From assembly GCA_005281725.1 (NCBI GenBank), contig SSBO01000001.1:6990399-7054398 (forward strand): a stretch of DNA of 64,000 nucleotides, in the 5' to 3' direction. This document shows, one piece after another, positions 1-10,606 of the stretch. The stretch is from Wuchereria bancrofti. Lineage: Eukaryota; Nematoda; Chromadorea; Rhabditida; Onchocercidae. A program made the position numbers and the translations under genes. Positions within the stretch are counted from its first letter, which is position 1; each line of letters starts with the position of its first letter. Under the pieces are notes generated by a model. That model saw only the letters and a program-made list of their open reading frames with translations, did not search any database and was not told the origin of the DNA.

Positions 1-219
1 AATGCAAACTCAAACATTCCTTAATTAGATATCACTACACATCTTCAATGTACGCTAAGAAGAAGAAAAATAAGTTATTAGCTACTTGTAAAAATCACTG
101 GAAGGATTACAAATTTCCAGTTTATAAATCATTCCCATAATTTCTTTTCATATAATCCATTGATAAAAAAAGAAGATTACTTCAGTTCTATCTATATTTC
201 ATTGATTCACTCGTTTTAG

Positions 220-1436
220 AGTTTTGAAGATCTCACGAATATTATGAAAATTTTGAAGAAAAATCGTGGATTTCGTGCTTTGTTACGTGTTGTTCTTGTC
301 TTCATGAATTTTATCATTGGAGATTTTACGGCCAGAACAATTCGAGGCTTTAAGGCATCAGATCTCACAAAAGTGATTTTTCTATTATTACAGTAAATTT
401 TTTGAGTAATCTCGGTAATATTCTTTTTTGTTTTTAAATTGTAAAATATTAATTTCACATTGATATTTTAGTACAACTATTTTGCAGATATGTGCCACTG
501 AAGTATGTAACTCACCAAAAACAACATTGCTAAATATTGTAGCATCGTCTACTATTTCGGAATTTCCTGAAGTTTGCGTCTTTCGTGATACTCTTCCGGC
601 GCTAGAGAGAGCATCACGAGGTTATTCACTAACTTTTACTTATGACTAATAATCGATTACGATTGTTGGTATAACATGCAACCATTTTTTTACTTATCAG
701 TTTGATTGCATAATAATTATATCAACAATCGTAATCGCATAAGATCTTTTTATAATTGCATAAAATCTTTTATAATTAATTGGCCCTTATCTAATCATTC
801 AATTTTGAGGACTGTTTGGTGGTTTTTTCCTGAATATACGACATTACCAGAATTTTTAGGAAGTTTATATTTTTAAAAGATCATAAATTATGGAAATGAA
901 AGCAATGAAAAATGCAGTGAATTTTTTTTTTTCAAAAGGAGCTAATATTATTTCAACCTAAAAATCATTTTTGGTTTTGTGATCAGTGAACTTCCAAGAA
1001 CTTTCTGCAACAGTACGACGCTTCGAACGGGACTATTTGCGATTTGATCTAGAAGCGAGCCGTTTAGATAATAATGCACAAATGGTTGGATATAGAGAAA
1101 TGATTAGAAATAAAGTAATGGAAGTGAAGAGTAGCTATCGTGAATGCAAGGTTCTCGTTCCTTTATTTTTCGTTTTATCTTTCGTTTTTTTTATTCAAAA
1201 TTTTATTCAAAAAAAAATTTATTCAAAATAGGATATTATGATATTGCAGTATAAGTATGATATTGCAGACTGGTCTCTGCAAAACGATGCGTTTCTTTGG
1301 CGAATTAGTAGATGAAGATATTGGTCCCGAGATTCCGGAAACATTTTTTGCCAGTATTGCCACTTTCTATCGTCAGCTTCAACGGGCCTGGATTGATGTA
1401 CATCTACATGGTATCCCAATGACCAACACTATTTGA
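220..1436 (+). CDS. Formin, C-terminal part of FH2 domain (partial)
   Basis: Formins nucleate and processively elongate actin filaments through the FH2 domain. Four exons read in consistent phase: 220-372, 488-620, 987-1150 and 1269 onward, with acceptors TTTTAG, TTGCAG, GATCAG and TTGCAG. The first encodes the FH2 stretch with the motifs NRGFRALLRVVLVFMNF and RGFKASDLTK. The second gives KTTLLNIVASS and LPALERASR. The third is the charged helix VNFQELSATVRRFERDYLRF. The fourth gives MRFFGELVDED followed by FFASIATFYRQLQRA. This order (core helix, KTTLL, ERASRVN, FFGE) is diagnostic of the second half of FH2. The N-terminal half, FH1 and any GBD lie left of the window. The 3' end is unsettled: the frame reaches TGA at 1434-1436, but GT donors at about 1398 or 1410 could splice onward to an autoregulatory tail. 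The subclass (FHOD, INF or DIA) could not be decided. Confidence 0.85.
654..737. repeat. Inverted repeat inside formin intron
   Basis: Two 20-bp arms, 654-673 and 718-737, are reverse complements with one mismatch (core CGATTACGATTGTTG and CAACAATCGTAATCG), separated by 44 bp. They lie in the intron between the second and third visible formin exons. The transcript could fold a stem here. No terminal features of a known transposon were seen. Confidence 0.7.
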
Positions 1437-4282
1437 ATATTTGAACTAAGATGTCTCATAGTATATAATTTTACAAAACAAGTGTAATACACATTGCTTC
1501 AAGGTTATCAATTTCGCTTATAACTGATGGAAATTTTACAACAGCGGTGATATATATATATATTTTTTTTGGTCAATTCAAATTTTGTTTTCTTTGTAAG
1601 AAAAATATGATGCTTTATTGCTGCATGTTTGCAAAGTAGTGGAGTCACTACCTGCTACAAAACGGATTATATTTGATTCATCTTATTGGCATATTTTTCG
1701 GTTCCCAGGGATTCATTCTACCATTTCTAAACTAAGTGCAACCTTTGACATTTAGGACAAATTTTTTGGAGGATATAATTTCATTTACTTCTTGTATTAT
1801 TATCATTATTATTACTTATTAATATTATTATTACTACTATTATTATTATCATTATTATTATGCATGTTTTGACTTCGTACTTATACTTACCTCAAAGAAT
1901 AACAGTAAAAGAATTTTTTCTCAATTTCAAGCACTTTCAATAGGAAATTTATCATATCATTTGACTGTGGCACTGATTATCCTATCACAATTATCCTTGC
2001 TATCAGCTAAATTCTTTTTTATTCGCTGAAAGAATAAGTTTAACAGGTAAACTGTTTTAGTGCAACATCTGAACTGTTATTGTGTGAAAAATATTTTTAG
2101 TTATAATTTCTACTTTCTGCATCGTTACCGATTATTGTTCATTTTATGTTTTGATAAATCAGTTTGTTTTCTCATTCTCACTTATTTTAGTAAGTTTTTA
2201 CACCCACACGCACGCACGCACACACGTGCATATACATCTGCACGTTTTGATTGACATTTCAACGATTTTTTTTTATTTTATTAAACCGATCATATTTAAA
2301 AGTTAATTACATATGCATTTCTTTTTTTACAATATATAGTAAAACAATTTATTTCGCTAATATTGATTTTATAATCAATCATTTACTCAACTATTGGTAT
2401 TGTATCAATCAGTTCATTTAATCCACTACGGTGGGTCTATGAAGTTAGTTGAAGATCTATGAAACAATCGATTAAAAGACTGCCATTATTGAAATGCTTA
2501 TGTTAAAGGGCATTAACACGAACTACTTATTAAAAGTTGTTTGATACGGTTAATGCAGTAGTAAGGTCAAGATTCGAAATGTATAATGTCAGAATTGAGA
2601 TTGAATGGGGTCAGGATTCGAAGAAATGCATGGTAACAAGATGAAGGAACTGTCGACCATTTTTTTCATTTTTTGTGGTTAAGATGACACTATCAAAGCA
2701 GCAACTGACAAATAAGCAGTGGTAATTAGAGTATGGATTGGGGCTATCGTTCAGCACCAAATGTCAGGTTAAATCTAATACTTTGATTGTCATTTCCCGT
2801 AGACTAATCTGATATAGATTGTCATTGATTTAGTATAGGTTGGGTCTTAGATGCTAAGTATCGCTTCGTGTTATTATTAACTTAGTATACTAATTATTAT
2901 TAACTTAGTATGTTGAGTTAAATATCGTTTCACGTTAACTATTATTAGCTTAGTATATTTGATACGTTACATATCGTTTCTCGTTGATTATTATTAACTT
3001 AGTATATTGGGTTAAATCTTCACGTTAACTATTACTGACTTAGTATATGAGTCTGACACTTGTTTCACATTTATTGATTCAATTTCATACCACTTTATTT
3101 GGAGCAATCCCGGTGTTTTGCAGTGATGTAGTACTACTCGTTCATTAAATGATTAGTACAAGTACGAAAAAAGTATATAGCGCTAAAGGATTTTGAAAAT
3201 GTTCAAAGCAAGCTAAAATATGAATAAGTTAAAATATGATGTATTAATGTTCTCATTGTTCCGTAAAAGGCATAACCTATTTAATGACATTTTAAAATGC
3301 TTCACAGTGCCGCCTAGGTTTTACGTGTCACATGTATTATTACGTGACAATGGAGGTTTCGGTTAAATTAGTGAAGTTATATGAGTGTTTAAAATGAATC
3401 ATTGAATCACAAACGGAAGCAAAATTCCATTGATTGAAATCACTCATTTTGCATTCAAGTGTTATTTATAATCGTAGAAGTATCTCAGAGAACAGCATTG
3501 AAAAGCTCTGAACTCAGAAATGGATCGAGGGATGACGATTTTGACTGATTCAATCGATTTTGATCGTCTCGATCGATATTCGTTCAAAGCTTTCTAATTA
3601 AAGAATGATCAGAAGATCAGCAAGCTTCATCATTAAATTGTGTGATGAAAAGAAAAGTGACAAAAGTTAAAAAGCAGATTGAATCATTCACTATCAGCTA
3701 GATAAAAGTAGAGAGAAATGGTCTGTTTAATATTTTATTAGTGGTGTATATCATTTTTCTATTTAACCAAATAGATTTATGCAAAATTTTATAGTTAACA
3801 TAAGACAAGAACTCGTATTCTAATGCTCAATTTGAAAATGTTCAAGTATGTTGCATTTTAACTTTTCGCCATATATTTTGTTCATTAATATTAACTATTT
3901 TGTAAATTATACTCACATTAAACAGCTAATTTCTAAGTCAATCTTATTTATTTTGTGATTAAATTTAACATGAAAATCATCGTAGTTCAGATATACGAAT
4001 ATACGACATTCAAAAACCTGATAAAAGTTTGATTGAAAATAGTTTTTTTGCAGACAGATAAAATTATCTAGAACTATTAATAATGGATCAACGGGAACAA
4101 CCATTATCATTTAAAATCGATAATATTGCATATACAGTCCCGTTTTTAATATCCATAATATGTTATGATTATTTATATAAGTCGATAGTTAATGATAAAT
4201 GCTGCATTCAACACTATTGATAACAGATGTGACAACAAACGTATCATTTATTGCTCATTAGAATGTAGGAGATAATTATGTG
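1437..4282. other. Intergenic, AT-rich, simple repeats
   Basis: No exon was recognised between the formin and the zinc-finger gene. The stretch holds an ATT/TTA trinucleotide run near 1795-1862, a CA/GCAC-rich run near 2200-2240, and a degenerate tandem array near 2868-3050 listed separately. Short open frames here have no recognisable family signature or good splice context. Confidence 0.6.
2868..3050. repeat. Degenerate tandem array, unit about 45-50 bp
   Basis: The string CTTAGTAT recurs five times (near 2881, 2905, 2951, 2999 and 3039), each preceded by a variant of TTATTATTAA and most followed by TTGAGTTAAATATCGTTTC-like sequence. The spacing varies between about 24 and 50 bp, so the copies have drifted and carry indels. 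It has no coding capacity and is most simply a decayed minisatellite. Confidence 0.65.
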
Positions 4283-5383
4283 ATGATACCGTTATGTGAA
4301 ACTGCAACTAATAGTGATATTTACTTTTATGGATTCAGTTCTAATGCTTCAACAGGAAACAATGCTGATTTACTGTCAAATACCACACAGACAGTCAACT
4401 TGCGCACCTCTTCTAATCAAGTTATCACTTTTTCTTTGCAATTCTTTGTGTGGGTACAGCAATTAATAAACGAACAAAAAAAACTACGTCAGCAAATATT
4501 GCAACAAGTTATCGCACGAGAAATAAGGGCATTATCCCAACAACTTGATGAGCAACAAAAGAAAAGGCCTAGAAGCATCCACGTAAGTGAAGTTTCTTGA
4601 ATTTTCAAAATTTATTCAATAGAATCGATTATACTTATAAGCTTAGACAAATGAATCGTCGAATTCATTTCATATTTTAGCTAAATTTGAGAAAAATATT
4701 CAAGAAAGGTTAAGAAAGTAGAACGATGCCGGCATATTATTTATGCATCTGGTTTGCTTACAAAGCTTATAATGGAAAGACAAAGAAAATTAAAATTGAC
4801 GAATAACTTTTCCGTTATAATTAGGCTAATTTTCTCTATTCCTATTAATTAAATAAACTTCTGTTTCATTAATCAAAAACTAATTCTTAATTGTACCAAA
4901 TTCTTTCTTAGTCAGATTTATCTAAAAAATTATTTTTTTTTTCTCAAACTTGTGACTTATGCAAAAAAGAAATGCATAGTTCGAAACTATCTTGTCATGT
5001 ACGAATGGTCCATTTGAACATACCAGTATATTTCTGTATGAAATGCAATAAAAGTTCAAATTATTCAAAGAATAACATCAAAACTCATATGACAAGAATG
5101 CATAAAATAGCAGATGTTCGTTTTTTAATTTATTTTATAATTTTTAAGTATTTTCATTAATATCAGTATTAATTCACTCATAAAATGTTCAACTTTTCAT
5201 TCCTTTTTACGTATATCATTTTGGAAGATTCTTTCCTGTCATTTTAATCTACAAAAAACGAAAACTGATGTTAAAAAAGATTGAACGATTATCATTTTTT
5301 TTTTTCAGCCTCAGCCAATCGATTGTGCATATTTGCATGCCTTAAAAGTACGAAATTTAATGAAGAAGTCTTTCCAAAAGTGA
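4283..5383 (+). CDS. Small C2H2 zinc-finger protein
   Basis: Three exons in phase 0 throughout: 4283-4582 (donor GTAAGT), 4912-5115 (acceptor TTTCTTAG) and 5309-5383 (acceptor after a long T tract), stop TGA 5381-5383; 192 aa. Exon 1 is Ser/Thr/Asn-rich and then has a Gln-rich amphipathic helix (QQLINEQKKLRQQILQQV), a likely coiled coil. Exon 2 encodes two zinc-finger-like modules. The first is C-x2-C-x11-H-x4-H (CDLCKKEMHSS onward) and the second C-x2-C-x13-H-x4-H (CMKCNKSSNYSK onward). The histidine spacing is slightly irregular, and no TGEKP-type linker is present. Nucleic-acid binding is inferred from the finger type only. The start is the first ATG of the open exon; an acceptor GGGTACAG at about 4458 could instead make the Gln-rich part an internal exon. 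No ortholog was recognised. Confidence 0.6.
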
Positions 5384-6884
5384 AAAGTCGAAGTGCTTTA
5401 AACAACTTCGGTTATTTTCCTATAGTAAACATGGCTGAATCAGACGACAGTAATTAGTTCTCTGAACCAATGGAAAGCTTTAAAAATACGAAAAAGTTAT
5501 TGTGATAATCCTCATAAAAATAGCCAAATATTAGACCATCGCTCGAAAGGCCATTTCAGATAAACAATGCTAAAAGAATTAGCTCCGAAAAGTAAGAGCA
5601 CTTCCCTTTTCATTCACGAATATTTGATTCGCTGAACGTATGAAAGGGGAAGTATAATGGGTTATTAGCCTGTTCAAAAATCATAGGAACAGAATAGCAG
5701 TCCAAAAAAAATCAGCCAATTCTATATTGTTTATTTTTCTTAATTTCCTTTTTTTTTTTTTTTGAAAACCCGATTTGTTTAAATTACTGAATGATATAGT
5801 AAGAATCTTCAGATATAAAGTTCTAACAATATAAGAAAATATGTAGAAAGTGCTATGTGATATACATGTAATTAAAATTAATTGCCTAAAAAGTCATTCA
5901 TTATTCGCAGCTATTTTTCAATGATGTAAATTACTAGCAGAGCAAAAGCTTAACGATATTTTGAAATAGAATTCATTATGTTATGACATCTTCACTATCA
6001 TCCATTCATTTATTCTCTACCGACAAATAATGCAAAAGATGGCATTAAAGTCTAAACTATTTCATCTTTATTTTTTTATCGAAACGCAATCGCTTTGTTT
6101 ATTTTAGGTTGTTTAGATTATAATTCAAAATGAAAAATAGCCAGTCATTAACCTGAATCCAAATATTTCTCATTACCAGCAATACATTATGGTTTCACAT
6201 ACACTTCAGAATGATTAAATGATAAATCGAACGATGTCTATGAAAAATCTTAAATCCATATCCAGCATTTCCAAGCTTTTTCACACATATTTTTGTTTTA
6301 ATTTTTCAAATTCATTAATTTTTTGTCATCTTTTTTATGTTGTAAAGCGTGATAAATATTTCATTGTTCCTTCAGTATTCTGTGTATCATATTATGTGTT
6401 GAGATTCCTTCGCTAGTTGGAGAGAAAATCACGCGAAAAAAAAATCGAGTAATTAGTAGTTATAAGTATATTTGCTTCTCTCAATAATGTTGGAATCTAT
6501 GTATTTCGAATTTATGATTTTTATGATTATATATGCTTAAAATAATTTCGACAACGTAAAAATCTATTGTGCATTATGATGATCTCGTTAATTCCATTTT
6601 AGATATCGATTAATTTAATGGATGATAGATTAGCTAGTGATAATTTATCAGTCATTCTGTGTTGGTGAAATTTGGTGATCATTTTATGCTAATGACAAGT
6701 TAATGATCGCTCCGGATTAGATTACCTTGAACATTTGTTACTACAAGAATACTGTAACCGTAATTTAGCAAATTTCATTTTTTTTAAAATCATTAATTTA
6801 AATTAACTCATTAGTGTAATGAAGTAAAGGCATCAATGTTAAAATTTGATAGGTTGATAAAAGGAATTTTTGATTGCCGTTACT

Positions 6885-6998
6885 CTAATTTTCACTGTTT
6901 ATTACTTCAACTTCTCATTGACTGCTTTAACTTTTCATTTACTATTAGTTCGACTTCTCATTTACTATTACAACTTTTCATTGACTACATTTCACTTT
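6885..6998 (+). repeat. Short-period degenerate tandem repeat
   Basis: Four to five imperfect copies of a 22-26-bp unit resembling TTCAACTTCTCATTGACTG follow each other with substitutions and small indels. The overlapping short reading frames in this interval are translations of the repeat and should not be taken as genes. Confidence 0.65.
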
Positions 6999-7065
6999 CT
7001 AATGCCTTTGCTTCTTTTCTTGTCACCCATAAATAAGCAAGGAAGGGTATTTTTCACATCAAAAC

Positions 7066-7109
7066 CTGACTAATTTCGTGTGTATTTCTGTGTGTGCTAA
7101 ATTAGTCAG
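7066..7109. repeat. Hairpin, 11-bp perfect stem
   Basis: CTGACTAATTT at 7066-7076 is matched by AAATTAGTCAG at 7099-7109, and the A-run before and T-run after can extend the pairing past a mismatch. The loop is 22 nt and GT-rich. No gene is attached to it. It could be a decayed small inverted-repeat element or chance. Confidence 0.5.
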
Positions 7110-10100
7110 TTTTCACCTTAATTTTTCTTTTCTTTTTAAATGATATTTAATTTTATGTTGATCTTCAAATTTATTATTTCATTCTTCTAATAATAAACAC
7201 TTTCAAATTCAGCCATTTCAGTTATTTTCTACATTTAAATTCATTTGTTCATAAATGTTCATGTTGAGTTATAAATTTATTGAATAAAAAAAACTACTTC
7301 AACGTAAGTGCGCTTTATAATTATTATGGAAGAACTAATTCATGGATAAAATTACATAGCTGGTTGAATCATAAAATCATTAAAATTTTTTGTACTTGAT
7401 GAAATCAGACCATTTGTATCCACTGTAAATGATGTTCTGAAAGAGTAATGATAATTTACATATATAATCCTAGAACTAGCTTAAATATGAGATTTCTAAG
7501 ATAATTAAATTTCTCTGGGATATGTAATGCTTGTGCACAATTCATCTAGCCTAGCACTAGTATTCTGGGCTATTTAAAAAGAAATGAATAGTGAAAGATG
7601 GATATAGCCTAGTCAATAAAATGAGGGGAAGAGAAAGCCTAGTGGGGTATGATTGTTTTTCTATTACAGTTCAAATACTTTTAATCATTTCTTAATTATT
7701 TCAGTCATGAAGTGTCTATTTGTTTGTAACACTCTTTTCTGCCTTCTACAAAATATTTCTCATTTGTCCTACATTTTTAGCTCATTTTCACATCGCTTTG
7801 ACGAATGAGCCAAATCAAACATTAACATTACTACATTCAATAAGCTTGCTATGAAATAAAAAGTTCACATTCATCTTCATTTTTAGCCTTTGAAAGTTTA
7901 AATTCAACTTAAATAATTTCGTCTAAAAATGCTTCAGTAGATTTCGTTTTCTTTTCAAAATTTTTGCTTTAATTTGATTGCTAAAACTTGTTCAGAAAAG
8001 TTTGAACTAAATGTGCGTATTGAATAGTAGAAGGCCCTTTGCTCCGCCAAATGTGTATGATGAATTTGTAAGTGCAATGACGGTGTTATTGTGACAGAAT
8101 TGAAGTACGACGAGCATTTATTAGCATCTAACATAAGAAGCTAAGCCAGAGCATTTTCAGCTAAGCCTTAGACTAGTGTATATGTCCGTCCTCTGTTGTC
8201 ATCATCGAATTTGCAGTTTACGAATAGGAACAAAATGATAAAGAGCCTAGAAAACAAATATTTTCTCCTTATGTTCTTATCACTTTTACCCCAGCAGTAT
8301 ATCCTACAAACTAGGCTGTTAACATTCAATAAAATGATTGTATCAGCAATAAATTATCATTGTTGTTTCGACTGTCTTTTTCCATTCATTATCAGAAAGG
8401 TTTCGTTTTTTTTTAATAATTTTTTCATCGGATTATTTTTAATCATCTTTTCATGATTGAGACTGACATATAAATTGTAGCTAGACTAATTATTCTGATG
8501 ACTAGTTTACGCTTCTTTAAATTCCCACTGGAATTCAGAATTTTTTTCTTGAATTTTTCAAATTAAACATTTGATATTTATTTTATCATTTTTCTTTTTT
8601 GTATTGCTTCAGCTAGAGATTGATTCTGAAAATTACCAGAATTGTTCGATTCTAGCACAATCATTTTGGTTTCTTTTTTTTAAATCTTGTTTATTCAAAT
8701 ATCATGATGAGTGGATATTTTTAAAGAAAATAATTTTTGAAAAGTATTTCTTAAACTTATATGTTATGCTTAACTTCATAACCTGAAGAAGTGATGTCAT
8801 TCAGGAGGAGTGAGGGAAGTGATTTTATAAAAAAAAAAAAAAAACCGATATTTCAATGCCTCCTTCTGCTCTGACTAAAAAAAGATAAAATCGTGTAAAC
8901 TCGTCTCTTGTTCTAAGTCTATTCTGACAATTAAGATCAAATGTCAAACTACCAATAACTAAATTTATCACTTATATTTTTGTCGTTATTTCAACTTCAC
9001 CACTTACTACTGCTTATAATCTTAACTATCTTTATGAAGATGGTACCAAATTATTAGGAGCACCATGACTTACATTTTTCGAAATTTCACTATGCTTCCA
9101 TTTTCTTACTATTGTGTTTGAATTATATCAGTCATAATTCTTTCATCAGTGACGCTATTGACAAATTTTATTTCTCAGCGTATTAAAAAAGTTGATCACC
9201 TAAATATCATCATCGGTCCAAATGAAAAATTTTCTTACCACTTGTTGCTAATAAATATGGAATGTTTTTTTCTGAAAAGATTTTTATTCGAAAGAGAACG
9301 GAAAAATTAAAAGACATCTTAACGGAAACTCTAGAAATGAAATTTCGAAAACTACTCAATCTTTTCCTAATTTGATCACTCTAAAAAGTATTAATAATAG
9401 AGTTCGCAGGCCTCATCAAATATAACTATTCCTAATTCAAATCAATAACCTACCAGAAATCTTTCTAGACTCTTCTAACCTGCACCTCATAGAAGAAACC
9501 AAATTTTCATTCAAAATTTTCTAAACTTTTTAAAATTAATGTGGTATCGCTTCGTTATTTCAACATATCTCATCAATAGATTAATTTTGATTGTATATTT
9601 AATCCTAAGTTAGAAAAGTATATTCATATATGTGATATGATATAAGAACGTTCATTATGTGAATCAATCGTTTAAAATATATATTTATTATGATAACTGT
9701 ATTCAAACTAATATCAGAATCATACTGAAAGTTCAACGTGATAATTTAATAATTGAAAAAAAATCAAATTAATCCAAATTTTCAATTCTGCATAATGTTC
9801 ATTTCGCAGTGCAGATACATAACGGGGAAAAGGGAAAAAGTGGAAGAATATATATATATTCAATATAACTTCATTCAATATAACTTTACAGAAGTAAAAA
9901 CGAGGAAGGGAAGAGAGAAAAAGACAGAGAGAGAGGGAAAGAGCATTAGGTAGAAAAATGCAATATATTTTTTTGCAGCAAATAAAGCAGCAATATGATA
10001 TAATGCAAGAAGCTTAATAACTGATAATTTATTTATTCAGGGACAATAAATAGTTGTGGATATGTGAGATGAGACGATTATGATCAATGTCATTTAGTCA

Positions 10101-10563
10101 TTCATTTCATCTTTTTGACAGAAATAAATGAAAAAAAAAGAGGCTTTCATTGTTTTATGATCATTTCATTTTTTTATCTTATAAAGATTGCTGTGAAAAA
10201 AGGACAACAAAAGACTTTTTCTTCCATTTGGTCAACAAAATTTTCAATTCATTTCATTGCTTTCTTCCTTTCTGCATTGTGTAAGAATTGGGCGTAATTA
10301 AATGGATGGAAAAACTAAATGCTTGTTTGGTTAAATTAGCCTATTTAGTTAAGCTATGACAGAATAATACACTTGGAAAATCAATATGTTAGAGAAACTT
10401 AAACATCTAAAACAATGCGATGCAAACGAAACAAATTAATTAGCTTATTTATTGATCAAGAAATTTCTCTGTCTTCATCCTTTTTCAGATAATATGTCAG
10501 ATGATACACTAATTTTGCTACTTGACAACAAGCTTGCCAATTAATTTATAACTCTCGGAAGAT

Positions 10564-10606
10564 GATTGCTAGTTCAGTTCTACTAACTTAGTAGAACTGA
10601 GCAATC
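10564..10606. repeat. Compact stem-loop with one bulge
   Basis: The left arm 10564-10585 and right arm 10589-10606 pair over 18 bp (GATTGCT and CAGTTCTACTA against TAGTAGAACTGAGCAATC) with a single 4-nt bulge and a 3-nt loop. The structure is compact, lies in non-coding DNA and has no recognised gene around it. Confidence 0.6.
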
